A stretch of 64,000 nucleotides of DNA from Acidimicrobiia bacterium (GTDB lineage Bacteria > Acidobacteriota > Terriglobia > Bryobacterales > Bryobacteraceae), in contig VFZE01000015.1 of assembly GCA_016871315.1 (NCBI GenBank), positions 1 to 64,000 on the forward strand. The letters run 5' to 3'. Below, piece after piece: positions 18,014 through 26,659 of the stretch. Below the pieces are notes generated by a model. That model saw only the letters and a program-made list of their open reading frames with translations, was not told the DNA's origin and made no database searches. The stretch's first letter is position 1; every line of letters begins with the position of its first letter. The position numbers and the translations under genes were made by a program.

Positions 18014-18846
18014 CGCCGTACCCTCCTGTAGAACCTCCTTAACTCGGCCACCTGGCCCGAATCACGGATTACTACCGCCAGCTCTCGCCTGCCGTCCAGG
18101 CTGCGCGCCGATAGCGCCATGCTTCCGATTACCGCCGCACGGTCATCAATCAACATCAGCTTCCCGTGCGCCTGCATTCCGCCGAGCGCCCTTTTGTCCA
18201 CCACCTCCACCGACAACCCTTCCTGCCGCCTCGCCTCCAACAAGGCCAGCATTCGCGGGTCCGTCAGCTTGTGGTCGATGATCCGTATGCTCTTGCGCGC
18301 AGCCTGGATCAAACCGGCCATTCCTTCGCGTCCCAACACCAGCTCTCGCTTCCCCTCTTCCGGCATCGGCGCACCTTCCACATCGGACCGGAACAGTTGC
18401 AGCAGGACGCCCACCACCTCCCCCTCACGCGTCAGGTACAGGAAGTCACATGTCTCCGTGTAGCATTTCCGCGTGTAGTTTATTGAGCTGATCAGCGCCC
18501 TTTCCCCATCCGCCACGATGTACTTGGCGTGGTACTTGGTCTGTTCCGGTCCGTTGCGATGCACTTTTGCCCCGGCGCTCTCCAGCAGCTTCGCCAGCAC
18601 CTGCAGCTTCTTACGCCAGTGCCGCGCGCGCGCCGTCAGCATCACTTCCACTTCCACGCCGCGCCGCACTGCCGCCGCAATCTCCTCCAGCACCCGGAAG
18701 TCCGAGCACCGGAACAATGAGATCGCCAGATGCCGCCGGGCCGAGCCGATCATCTCCAGCACCGCCTCGCGCCGCTGGCTCGGCTCAAGGATCAGCCGGC
18801 TGATCTGCCGCGCTCGTCCTTTGCACCGGGGTTGCATGCCCTTCAC
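18010..18846 (-). CDS. phospholipase D-like protein with two HKD motifs
   Basis: A 278-residue protein with both halves of a PLD active site: KYHAKYIVADGERALISSIN near residue 105, and QAHGKLMLIDDRAAVIGSM near residue 225. Each holds the full H-x-K-x4-D pattern, so an active phosphodiesterase is expected. There is no clear signal peptide; the N-terminus is basic (MKGMQPRCKGRARQISRL). Bacterial members include nucleases, cardiolipin synthases and phospholipases; at this length a stand-alone phosphodiesterase or nuclease is as likely as a lipid enzyme. It is translationally coupled to the exported CotH kinase downstream, an unusual pairing. Confidence 0.78.
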   Translation of the reverse strand: MKGMQPRCKGRARQISRLILEPSQRREAVLEMIGSARRHLAISLFRCSDFRVLEEIAAAVRRGVEVEVMLTARARHWRKKLQVLAKLLESAGAKVHRNGPEQTKYHAKYIVADGERALISSINYTRKCYTETCDFLYLTREGEVVGVLLQLFRSDVEGAPMPEEGKRELVLGREGMAGLIQAARKSIRIIDHKLTDPRMLALLEARRQEGLSVEVVDKRALGGMQAHGKLMLIDDRAAVIGSMALSARSLDGRRELAVVIRDSGQVAELRRFYRRVRR

Positions 18847-18973
18847 GATGCATCTGTGTTGCCATTTGCTAACGCCTTGAATCTACGCTCCGCCGATCCT
18901 TCCACCTCTATCCTCCCGGATAGGGCGCCCAACTATCGTGGATAGGCCCCGCCTGCGTTACAATGGTCCGCAA

Positions 18974-20284
18974 ATGAGAAAGTGGTCCGTGGGAGTCTGT
19001 CTTGCCTTGCTCGCCCTTGCCTGGGTGCGAACCTCAATCGCCGACAAGGACCCCACCCTCGATCCCAAGATCCTTCACGCCCCCTCGCGCTCTCCGGACC
19101 GCGTCATCCTTACCTGGGCCGGCGACCCGGCCACCACCCAGGCCGTCACCTGGCGAACCTCCACCGATGTGCTGCGCGCCGCCGCGCAGATCGCCGAGGC
19201 CGAAGACGGTCCGCTTTTCAAGCCAAAAGCCGTCGAACACATCGCCAAGTCCGAACCTTTCAAATCCAACCTCGGAGAAGCCCTCTACCATTCTGTCCGC
19301 TTTGAGAACCTCAAGCCCGCCACCAAGTACGTCTACCGCGTCGGCGACGGCTTCAACTGGAGCGAATGGTCTCATTTCCAGACCGCCTCCCTCTCCGAAG
19401 CCCCCGTCGAGTTCGTCTACGTCGGCGACGCCCAGAACAATATCCTCGAACTCTGGTCCCGCGTCATCCGCTCCAGCTTCGCCGACGCGCCCCGCTCCCG
19501 CTTCATCATCCACGCCGGCGACCTCATCAACACCGCCGACCGTGACGAACAATGGGGCGAATGGCACCGCGCCGCCGGTTGGATCAATCAGTCCGTCGTC
19601 AGCTTCCCCGTCCCCGGCAACCACGAATACGGTAAGAGCGAAGCCGGCACGCGCGAACTCAACCGCCACTGGCGACCCCAATTTACCCTTCCGGAAAACG
19701 GTCTCCCCGAGCTTCCTGAAACCAACTACTACGTCGACATCCATGGCGTCCGCGTCGTCGCTCTCAACTCCAACCTCAAGCACGCCGAACAGGCCGCCTG
19801 GCTCGACAAACTCCTTTCCTCCAACCGCAACCGCTGGACCGTGGTCACATTCCACCACCCCATCTTCTCCACCGCCCGCGGCCGCGATAACAAGGACCTC
19901 CGCGCTATCTTCAAGCCCGTCTTCGACAAGCACCGCGTCGACATTGTCCTCACCGGCCACGATCACTCCTACGGCCGCAGCAACGTCATGACCGGCGAAA
20001 ACCGCCGCGAAGGCGGCACCGTCTACGTCGTCAGCGTCTCCGGTCCTAAGATGTACAACGTCACTCCCGCTCCCTGGATGCAGCGCAAGGCCGAAGACAC
20101 GCAGCTCTACCAAATCATCCGCATCAACGGCGAACGCCTCGATTACGAATCCCGCACCGCCCGCGGCGATCTCTATGACGCCTTCCAGCTCCGCAAGCGC
20201 CGCGGCCGCGCCAACCAGATGATCGACCGCACTCCTGACCGTCCCGAGAATCGCCGCCCCCCGGCCGAGCCAACCGGCAACTAG
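18974..20284 (+). CDS. purple-acid-phosphatase-like exported metallophosphoesterase
   Basis: A 436-residue protein with a signal peptide (WSVGVCLALLALAWV). A fibronectin-III-like N-terminal domain of the PAP family follows (RVILTWAGDPATTQAVTW, LKPATKYVYRVG), then a calcineurin-like phosphoesterase domain. Metal-binding blocks seen are VGDAQN, HAGDLIN, PGNHEY, TFHHP and LTGHDHSYGR. In classical purple acid phosphatases the second block is GDxxY, with Tyr bound to ferric iron; here it is GDLIN, so the purple-colour Tyr appears absent. Activity as a phosphatase or phosphodiesterase is still likely. The ATG at 18974 is preferred because the signal peptide starts there; an in-frame GTG lies 36 bases upstream. 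The last 30 residues are Arg/Pro-rich and probably disordered. Confidence 0.83.
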   Translation: MRKWSVGVCLALLALAWVRTSIADKDPTLDPKILHAPSRSPDRVILTWAGDPATTQAVTWRTSTDVLRAAAQIAEAEDGPLFKPKAVEHIAKSEPFKSNLGEALYHSVRFENLKPATKYVYRVGDGFNWSEWSHFQTASLSEAPVEFVYVGDAQNNILELWSRVIRSSFADAPRSRFIIHAGDLINTADRDEQWGEWHRAAGWINQSVVSFPVPGNHEYGKSEAGTRELNRHWRPQFTLPENGLPELPETNYYVDIHGVRVVALNSNLKHAEQAAWLDKLLSSNRNRWTVVTFHHPIFSTARGRDNKDLRAIFKPVFDKHRVDIVLTGHDHSYGRSNVMTGENRREGGTVYVVSVSGPKMYNVTPAPWMQRKAEDTQLYQIIRINGERLDYESRTARGDLYDAFQLRKRRGRANQMIDRTPDRPENRRPPAEPTGN

Positions 20285-20295
20285 TCGAATCCCCC

Positions 20296-21231
20296 ATGGA
20301 CGCGGTCCTCGAACTCCGCGGCGTATCCAAGCAGTTCCACGGGCACCGCGCAGTAGACGACGTCTCACTCGCCGTTCCCCGCGGCTCCCTGTTCGCCCTC
20401 GTCGGACCCAGCGGCTGCGGCAAGACCACCGTTCTGCGCATGATCGCCGGCTTTGAAATCCCGACCACAGGCCAGGTCCTGCTCAGCGGCGCCGACGTCG
20501 CCGGACTCCCGCCCTACCAGCGCAACGTCAGCACGGTCTTCCAAAACTACGCCCTCTTCCCCCATCTCACCGCGCGCCAAAACATCGAATTCGGCCTCCG
20601 CCGCCGAAAAGCCTCCGATCTGGATCGCCGCGTCCGCGACGTCCTCGATCTCGTCCAGCTCGCCGGCAAGGAGCATCGTAAGCCCGCGCAGCTCTCCGGC
20701 GGCGAAAAGCAGCGCGTCGCGCTCGCCCGCAGCCTCGTCCTCGAACCCGACCTTCTCCTGCTCGATGAACCCCTCGCCGCGCTTGACCCCAAGCTCCGCC
20801 GCCAGGTACGCGTCGAGCTCAAATCCATTCAGCGCCGCGTTGGCGTCACCTTCCTCATGGTCACCCACGACCAGGAAGAAGCCATGTCCATGGCCGACTC
20901 CATCGCCGTCATGAACAAAGGCCGCCTGGAACAAATCGGTCCGCCGCGCGAAATCTACTCGCGCCCCGCCACGCGATTCGTCGCCGGCTTCCTTGGCGAA
21001 GTCAGCTGGCTCAACGGCTTCGGCCTGCGCCCGGAATCCATCATCCTCTCCGCCGACGGCAGGCCCGCCACCGTCCGCAGCGCCGTCTACCTCGGCAACT
21101 GCCTGCGCCTCGAACTCCAACTCGAATCCGGCGAAACTCTGCTCGCCGAAACAAACCCCGGCGCCCGCCACACCGCCGGAGATCAGGTCAACGTCACATG
21201 GCGCCCCGAGGACGAACTCCATGTGGACTAA
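20296..21231 (+). CDS. potA: polyamine ABC transporter ATP-binding protein
   Basis: A 311-residue ATPase with Walker A GPSGCGKTT, Q-loop VFQNYALFPHLT, signature LSGGEKQR, Walker B LLLLDEPLAALD and switch His in MVTHDQEEA. The C-terminus holds a shortened TOBE domain, as in PotA/CysA-type importers. It energises uptake through the two permeases encoded next. It is the first gene of a complete potABCD operon and starts 11 bases after the phosphoesterase. Its stop lies 11 bases inside the potB gene. Spermidine/putrescine is assigned by family and gene order; related systems take up other small cations or organic acids. Confidence 0.9.
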   Translation: MDAVLELRGVSKQFHGHRAVDDVSLAVPRGSLFALVGPSGCGKTTVLRMIAGFEIPTTGQVLLSGADVAGLPPYQRNVSTVFQNYALFPHLTARQNIEFGLRRRKASDLDRRVRDVLDLVQLAGKEHRKPAQLSGGEKQRVALARSLVLEPDLLLLDEPLAALDPKLRRQVRVELKSIQRRVGVTFLMVTHDQEEAMSMADSIAVMNKGRLEQIGPPREIYSRPATRFVAGFLGEVSWLNGFGLRPESIILSADGRPATVRSAVYLGNCLRLELQLESGETLLAETNPGARHTAGDQVNVTWRPEDELHVD

Positions 21232-22054
21232 AGTCCGCTTCTGGACCCTCGCCCCCTCCCGCCTGCTGATGGGCCTCCTCTTCGCCGCGCCTCTCTGCAT
21301 CGTCGCCGCCTACAGCCTACTCACCCGCGGCGCTTACGGCGGCCAAAGCCCGCCCTGGACCTTCGAAAGCTACGCCCGCCTGCTCGACCCCCTCTACGCC
21401 GCCATTCTCTTCCGATCCCTCTGGATCGCCGCTCTCTCCACCGCCCTCTGCCTCCTGCTCGGCTTCCCGCTCGCTCTCTTCATCTCCCGTTCCGCAAAAC
21501 GCAAGAACCTCTACCTGCAGCTCGTCATGCTCCCCTTCTGGACCAGCTTCCTCGTCCGCACCTACGCTTGGATGTTCCTCCTCCGCGACACCGGCCTCAT
21601 CAACACCATCCTCCAATCCCTCGGCCTAATCCGTGAACCCCTCCCTCTCCTCTACAACGAATGGGCCGTTGTCGTCGGCCTCGTCTACGGCTATCTCCCG
21701 TTCATGGTCCTCCCGCTCTTCGCCACGCTCGAACGCATTGACCCCAATCTGCTCGAAGCCGCCGCCGACCTCGGCGCACGCGACACCGACACGCTCTTCC
21801 GCATCATCGTCCCGCTCGCCATGCCTGGCATCGTCGCCGGTTGCGTTCTCGTCTTCATCCCCTGCCTCGGCGCATACCTCACTCCCGACCTGCTCGGCGG
21901 CGGCAAGAGCATGATGGCCGGCAATCTCGTCCAGAACCAGTTCACCAACGCCCGCGATTGGCCCTTCGGCTCGGCCGCATCTCTCACCCTCATGGCCATG
22001 GTCATGCTCGCTCTCGCCTGGCTCGCCCGCCGCCAGAAAGGCGACCTGCTGTGA
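21221..22054 (+). CDS. potB: polyamine ABC transporter permease
   Basis: A 277-residue permease with about six membrane segments, the first being LLMGLLFAAPLCIVAAYSLL. The cytoplasmic EAA loop reads EAAADLGARDTDTLFRIIVP, the contact site for the ATPase. The start ATG at 21221 overlaps the end of potA and gives the correct N-terminus; a longer frame from 20993 is an artefact inside potA. Its TGA overlaps the GTG start of potC. It pairs with PotC to form the membrane channel. Confidence 0.9.
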   Translation: MWTKVRFWTLAPSRLLMGLLFAAPLCIVAAYSLLTRGAYGGQSPPWTFESYARLLDPLYAAILFRSLWIAALSTALCLLLGFPLALFISRSAKRKNLYLQLVMLPFWTSFLVRTYAWMFLLRDTGLINTILQSLGLIREPLPLLYNEWAVVVGLVYGYLPFMVLPLFATLERIDPNLLEAAADLGARDTDTLFRIIVPLAMPGIVAGCVLVFIPCLGAYLTPDLLGGGKSMMAGNLVQNQFTNARDWPFGSAASLTLMAMVMLALAWLARRQKGDLL

Positions 22055-22809
22055 GCCGCGCGCTCGCTCTCACCGCCGCCGCCGTTCTCGCCTTCCTCCA
22101 TCTTCCTCTCGCCGTGCTCACCGTCTTCAGCTTCAACGCCTCGCGCTTCACCGTCTGGGAGGGCTTCTCTTTCAAGTGGTACGCCGCGCTCGCTCAGGAC
22201 ACCCGGCTCATCGAAGGAGCATGGAACAGCCTCCTCATCGCCGCCGCCGCCACCATCTTCGCCACCGCGGCCGGAACCCTCTGCGCCTACGGCCTCTGGA
22301 AGCGCCGCGCCCCGCTGCTCACCGGCACTCTCTACCTCTCCCTTGTCACTCCCGAAATCGTCACAGGTGTCTCCCTGCTCGCCTTCTATCAGTTCCTGTT
22401 CCGCTATCTCGACATCCGACTCGGCATGCACACCGTCATCCTCGCCCACGTAACTTTCTCGGTCGCCTTCGTGGTCGTCGTCGTGCTGGCCCGCCTCCGC
22501 ACCATGGACGCCACTCTTGAGGAAGCCGCCATGGATCTCGGCGCAACCGAATGGGGCGCATTCTTCCGCGTCACTCTCCCCGCTCTGCTCCCTGCCGTCG
22601 CCGCCTCCGCCCTGCTCGTCTTCACTCTCTCCTTTGACGACTACGTCATCACCAGCCTCGTCGCCGGCGTCGATTCGGAAACTCTCCCCATGGTCATCTA
22701 CGCCATGGCCCGCCGCGGCGTCAACCCCGCTGTCAACGCCATCTCTGCATTGATCGTCGTCGGCCTCGGCTTCTTCATCCTCGCCGCCGAACGCCTGAGG
22801 GAACCATGA
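22051..22809 (+). CDS. potC: polyamine ABC transporter permease
   Basis: A 252-residue permease with six predicted membrane segments and an EAA loop (EEAAMDLGATEWGAFFRVTL). The conserved SFDDYVITSLVAG stretch near the C-terminus is typical of PotC. The start is a GTG at 22051 that overlaps the potB stop (GTGA). The potD ATG overlaps its own stop in the same way, so potB, potC and potD should be made in balanced amounts. Confidence 0.9.
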   Translation: MSRALALTAAAVLAFLHLPLAVLTVFSFNASRFTVWEGFSFKWYAALAQDTRLIEGAWNSLLIAAAATIFATAAGTLCAYGLWKRRAPLLTGTLYLSLVTPEIVTGVSLLAFYQFLFRYLDIRLGMHTVILAHVTFSVAFVVVVVLARLRTMDATLEEAAMDLGATEWGAFFRVTLPALLPAVAASALLVFTLSFDDYVITSLVAGVDSETLPMVIYAMARRGVNPAVNAISALIVVGLGFFILAAERLREP

Positions 22810-23828
22810 AGCGCCGCCACCTGCTCGCCGCCTTCGCCTCCCTCGCCGCGTGCCGCCGCTCCTTAAAGCCCCGCCTCAATGTCTTCAACTGGTCCGACTA
22901 TGCCGCCCGCGACACCGTCCCTGCCTTCGAACGCCGCCACGGCGTCGAGCTCCGCTACGCCGTCTATGAAAGCAACGAGGAGATGCTCGCCAAAGTCTTC
23001 AGCGGCAATTCCGGCTGGGACATCGTCTTTCCCGCATCCAGCCTGATCGGTCCGATGCGCGAAAACGGCCTCCTCTCCCCCATCGACAGAAGCCAGCTCC
23101 CCAACCTCGCCAACCTCGACCCGCGCTTCCGGCACCCGCCCTGGGACCCACAACTGGAATGGTGCGTCCCCTACATGTGGGGCGCCTCCGGCATCCTCTA
23201 TACACGCAAACTCAACCCGCCCCCGCGCCGCTGGGCCGATCTTTGGGACCCCCGCCTCGGCGGCCGCATCACCATGCTCGACGATCCTCCCGACGCCATC
23301 GGCGCAGCCCTCAAAAAACTCGGCTTCCCTCTCAACTCCACCAACCCCGCCGAGCTCGACGCCGCCCGCGCCGAACTCCTCAAACAGAAGCCCCTTGTCC
23401 GCGCCTACCTGAACGCCGAAGCCCGCGACCAGGTGGTCAGCGGCGACCTGCTCGCCGCCCAGATGTGGGCAACCACCGCACGCCAGGCCATGGACGCCGC
23501 GCCCCATCTCGCCTTCGCCTACCCCGAGGAAGGCTTCTCCCTCTATGCCGACTGCGCCGTCGTCCTCAAGGAAAGCCGCCGCCACGAACTTGCTCACCGC
23601 TTCATGAATTACCTGCTCGAGCCGGAAACCGCCGCTGCCGTCGTTACCGAATGCCTCACCGCCACCGCCAACGCCGCTGCCCAACGCCTCCTTCCCCCCT
23701 CGCTCCGCGATGACCCCGTCCTCTATCCATCCCCCGAAGTGATGAACCGCGGCGAATGGCTCCAAGCACTCCCCCCCGCCGCCCAGCGCCTCCGCGACCG
23801 CATCTGGACCATCGTCAAATCCAGCTGA
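22806..23828 (+). CDS. potD: polyamine-binding protein of the ABC transporter, probable lipoprotein
   Basis: A 340-residue extracytoplasmic solute-binding protein. The N-terminus has an Arg pair and a lipobox (MKRRHLLAAFASLAAC), so it is likely a lipid-anchored, perhaps Tat-exported, receptor. LNVFNWSDYAARDTVPAFER is the PotD signature at the mature N-terminus. WDIVFPASSLIGPM and VPYMWGASGILYTRKL are binding-site strands. PotD-like proteins bind spermidine or putrescine through acidic and aromatic residues. It is the last gene of the operon; the next gene starts 13 bases after it. Confidence 0.88.
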   Translation: MKRRHLLAAFASLAACRRSLKPRLNVFNWSDYAARDTVPAFERRHGVELRYAVYESNEEMLAKVFSGNSGWDIVFPASSLIGPMRENGLLSPIDRSQLPNLANLDPRFRHPPWDPQLEWCVPYMWGASGILYTRKLNPPPRRWADLWDPRLGGRITMLDDPPDAIGAALKKLGFPLNSTNPAELDAARAELLKQKPLVRAYLNAEARDQVVSGDLLAAQMWATTARQAMDAAPHLAFAYPEEGFSLYADCAVVLKESRRHELAHRFMNYLLEPETAAAVVTECLTATANAAAQRLLPPSLRDDPVLYPSPEVMNRGEWLQALPPAAQRLRDRIWTIVKSS

Positions 23829-23841
23829 TCCCTCTGCTATC

Positions 23842-24033
23842 ATGTCGGCGATGGCCGACCAGCGCCTCATCACCTCCGAACCGGGCCGCGACCGTCAGGA
23901 AGCGGATTCCTCCGGTGTCGACATAACTCTAATCCGCTGGTTCCTCAGTCTCACCCCCGCCCAGCGCCTCGATTACCTCCAAAACCATAACGACGCGATC
24001 CTCGCCATCCGCGCCCGCAATGCCCGCCACTGA
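23842..24033 (+). CDS. small conserved protein paired with a nucleotidyltransferase
   Basis: A 63-residue soluble protein rich in charged residues, with a helical C-terminal half (DITLIRWFLSLTPAQRLDYL). I do not know a function. It overlaps the following nucleotidyltransferase gene by 14 bases and lies directly after potD. I recall this small-protein plus nucleotidyltransferase arrangement from other Acidobacteriota-type genomes. The pairing hints at a two-component module of the toxin-antitoxin kind, but no toxin motif (HEPN, PIN or similar) is visible in the small protein. An internal ATG at 23851 is an alternative start. Confidence 0.6.
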   Translation: MSAMADQRLITSEPGRDRQEADSSGVDITLIRWFLSLTPAQRLDYLQNHNDAILAIRARNARH

Positions 24034-24508
24034 TTTCCGCGCTATCCTGAGAATCCTCTCCCGCCACGGCGCTCAATTTGTCGTGGTAGGCGGAGTGGGA
24101 GCCGTTCTGCACGGCGCCCCCATCCACACATTCGATCTCGATATCGTCCACCAGCGAACTGGCGCCAACATCGAAGCGATTCTGGCCGCGCTCCGCGATC
24201 TTAATGCCCGCTATAGGCTCCAGCCGGAAAGAAATCTGCACCCCGATACCGAGCACCTGCTATCACCGGGCCACCATCTGCTGATCACCGACCACGGCCC
24301 CGTGGACCTCCTCGGTTCCATTGCACCCGGATACGGATACGATGATCTCTTGCCAAAATCGGTGACTCTCAGCATCGAAGATGGCCTGGACGTTCAGATC
24401 CTCGGCCTCAGTGCCATCATCGAAAGCAAAGAAGCGGCTGGCTCCGACAAAGACCGCGCCGTGCTCCCCGTGCTCCGCCGGACTCTGGACGAGCTGCCCC
24501 CTAAATAA
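24020..24508 (+). CDS. nucleotidyltransferase-fold protein (MNT/AbiEii-like)
   Basis: A 162-residue protein with the minimal nucleotidyltransferase signature: VVVGGVGAVLHGAPIHTFDL followed by DIV, i.e. GG then the D-x-D metal-binding pair. LITDHGPVDLLGSIAPGYGY and the C-terminal SAIIESKEAAGSDKDRAVLP complete the domain. Family members adenylylate or otherwise nucleotidylate proteins or tRNA and often act in toxin-antitoxin or phage-defence pairs. Here the partner is the 63-residue protein upstream. The gene converges on the zinc-ribbon gene with an 8-base overlap of the 3' ends. Confidence 0.75.
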   Translation: MPATDFRAILRILSRHGAQFVVVGGVGAVLHGAPIHTFDLDIVHQRTGANIEAILAALRDLNARYRLQPERNLHPDTEHLLSPGHHLLITDHGPVDLLGSIAPGYGYDDLLPKSVTLSIEDGLDVQILGLSAIIESKEAAGSDKDRAVLPVLRRTLDELPPK

Positions 24509-24773
24509 ACGCCATCGTCTTGATCCCGCTAATATCGAACTGCTTCCGGCACCGCATATTCGGGCACGACGTCTTATCGTCCATCAGCACCATGTAACTG
24601 GCCGCCTTCGCAAACCGCGCACGGTCCCGCTCATCCGCCCCGCCCGGTATCTTGTCCTTCTTCTTCCGCACCAGCCACCGCAGCTTGTGCTCCCCCACCT
24701 GCCGGCAGTATGGGCAGTTCAACTGCGCCGGCTTCGTCGTCTGTGCCTCGGTATAAAAAGCGCGTTCATCCAT
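24501..24773 (-). CDS. small zinc-ribbon protein
   Basis: A 90-residue protein with two Cys pairs, NCPYCRQVG near residue 20 and SCPNMRCRKQFD near residue 70, as expected for a single structural zinc. A basic stretch (WLVRKKKDKIPGG) lies between them. Function is unknown; nucleic-acid or protein binding is possible. The ATG at 24773 lies 2 bases after the aminotransferase stop, so the two genes are probably co-transcribed. A longer frame starting inside the aminotransferase gene is rejected. Confidence 0.65.
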   Translation of the reverse strand: MDERAFYTEAQTTKPAQLNCPYCRQVGEHKLRWLVRKKKDKIPGGADERDRARFAKAASYMVLMDDKTSCPNMRCRKQFDISGIKTMAFI

Positions 24774-24774
24774 A

Positions 24775-26070
24775 TCAATGCAACGGCGTGTCCTGGAAGC
24801 TCCGGTCCAGCCGCGCCAGGAACTCGTCCACATCCGACTTCCCAATATTCATCGGCGGCGTGATCCGCAGCACGTTGCCGTACAGCCCACCCTTCCCGAT
24901 CAGCAGCCGGTGCCGCCGCGCCGCCTCCAGGATGCAGCCCGCGTGCTGCGCCGCCGGCTTCCGCGTCTCCTGGTCCTCCACCAGCTCCAGCGCCTGCATC
25001 AGCCCCATCCCACGGACCTCGCCGATCAGCCGGTGCTTCTCCTTCAACCCCTCCAGACCCTGCCGCAGATATGCCCCCGTCTCGGCCGCGTTCCGCCTCA
25101 GATCGTTCTGCTCGATAAACTCCAGCACCGCCAGCGCCGCCGCCGTCGACACCGGATTCCCTCCGAATGTCGAAATCGTCGGCGAAGGCATCGCATCCGC
25201 AATCTCCGCCCGCGCCACCGTCACCCCGATCGGCGCTCCATTCGCCAAGCCCTTTGCCGAGGTCATGATGTCCGGCACAACTCCATACTGCTCGATCCCG
25301 AACCACCGGTTCCCCGTGCGCCCCCATGCCGTCTGCACCTCGTCGCTGATGAACAGCCCGCCATACTTGCGCACAATATCGGCGACGATCGAAAAGTATT
25401 CTTTCGGTGGCGTGATGAACCCGCCCACCCCCTGAATCGGTTCCGCCAGAAATCCCGCAATCCGTCCGCTTGTCGTGGTCCGGATCAAATCCTCCACGTC
25501 GCGCGCGCATTTCACTTCGCAATCCGGATACGTCAGCCCGAACGGACACCGATAGCAATACGCATTGTGCGCGAACACGATCCCCGCCTGCGGCGAACCC
25601 GCCGCCTTCCACGGCGCATGCCCGGTCACCCCCATCGCCAGGTTCGACCGCCCGTGATAGGCGTGCCGCAGCGCGATCATCTCGCTCGATCCCGTGTAGC
25701 ACCGCGCCGCCACGATCGCCGCCTCGTTGGCCTCCGTCCCCGAATTCGTGAATATCGATTTCGTCAGCTTCCCATCCGGCGAAATCGAAGCGAGTTTCTT
25801 CGCCAGCTCCACCGCCGGCTGCGTCACGTACACCGTCGACACATGCTGCAATTTGTCGATCTGCTCATGCAGCCGCCGGTTCACGAACTCATTGCAGTGC
25901 CCGACGCTGATCGACAGGATTCCGGCGAAGAAATCCAGGTATTCAACGCCGGCTGTGTCGTAGACAAATTGATCTTTGGCATGGGAGACCACCAGCGGTT
26001 CCTGGTAGTAGTGAAATACGGCTGGAAAGATAAACTCCCGGTCAGCTAGAAGAATCTCCTCGCGAGTCAT
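24775..26070 (-). CDS. class III PLP-dependent aminotransferase (AGXT2/GabT-like)
   Basis: A 431-residue aminotransferase. Landmarks are the phosphate-binding FTNSGTEANEAA, the Tyr/His segment RHAYHGRSNLA, the Glu/Asp box AEPIQGVGG and LFISDEVQTAWGRTG, and the PLP Lys in TSAKGLANGAPIG. The closest known functions are alanine-glyoxylate, beta-alanine or 4-aminobutyrate aminotransferases that remove omega-amino groups. A CYRCPFG plus YPDC stretch near residue 175 is typical of the AGXT2/phospholyase branch. A link to polyamine use is conceivable because potABCD lies 1 kb away, but this is only inference. The zinc-ribbon gene follows immediately. Confidence 0.88.
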   Translation of the reverse strand: MTREEILLADREFIFPAVFHYYQEPLVVSHAKDQFVYDTAGVEYLDFFAGILSISVGHCNEFVNRRLHEQIDKLQHVSTVYVTQPAVELAKKLASISPDGKLTKSIFTNSGTEANEAAIVAARCYTGSSEMIALRHAYHGRSNLAMGVTGHAPWKAAGSPQAGIVFAHNAYCYRCPFGLTYPDCEVKCARDVEDLIRTTTSGRIAGFLAEPIQGVGGFITPPKEYFSIVADIVRKYGGLFISDEVQTAWGRTGNRWFGIEQYGVVPDIMTSAKGLANGAPIGVTVARAEIADAMPSPTISTFGGNPVSTAAALAVLEFIEQNDLRRNAAETGAYLRQGLEGLKEKHRLIGEVRGMGLMQALELVEDQETRKPAAQHAGCILEAARRHRLLIGKGGLYGNVLRITPPMNIGKSDVDEFLARLDRSFQDTPLH

Positions 26071-26174
26071 CAGTGTTCATGGTACCGTACCGGCCTCACT
26101 CTGGGCGCTCCGCGTGCAACCGTACGCAAATGACCCGAATTGACTACTGAGCCTCCATAGGAATAGACCATTGC

Positions 26175-26615
26175 GCAAACCGGTTTCTTCAGGGCAGTGG
26201 CGGCGTAGTTCTGGTTTTCGGCGCGTTGCGCCGCGATGGCGTAGGCGAGTCCGAGTTCGCGGTCGGCCGCGGACATGCCGGGTTGGAAGGGCTTCAGCGG
26301 GCCGGGAGAGGGTTCGCGCTGCGGAACGGGCTTTCGGGGGATGGAATGGTCGGTGTAGACAACATGTTCGGCATCGGCGGCGGGCTGCTTGGGCATGTGG
26401 CAGGCGGCGCATTTGTCGGAGGAGGCGCGGCGGGCGGCGGGCGGCTGCTTGCAGGATTCAACCGCCAGAGGCTGGCCGGGGATGAAGGCAGTGTCGCCGC
26501 GGCCGGCACGCACGACCCGAACGGCGCCCGTAAGGTGACATTGCGCGCAGATGTCGTCGCGGAGGGAAGGGGCCAGTTTGGTGTATCGAAGAGCAGCCCC
26601 CAGCAACCCGCTTTT
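26175..26615 (-). pseudogene. multiheme cytochrome c/TPR protein remnant
   Basis: An internal fragment that retains two heme motifs, CAQCH (APSLRDDICAQCHLTGAVRV) and CAACH (SSDKCAACHMPKQPAAD), with spacing like the TPR-containing multiheme cytochromes common in Acidobacteriota. It then enters a helix start (GLAYAIAAQRAENQNYA) and dissolves into unrelated sequence. No signal peptide, upstream heme sites or complete TPR array remain. The reading frame continues at both ends into sequence with no resemblance to the family. Between it and the aminotransferase (26071-26175) nothing recognisable was seen. Confidence 0.65.
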
Positions 26616-26659
26616 CCATCGCGTTTGCGGACGCGATCCAGGAGAATTACGCGGCATTA

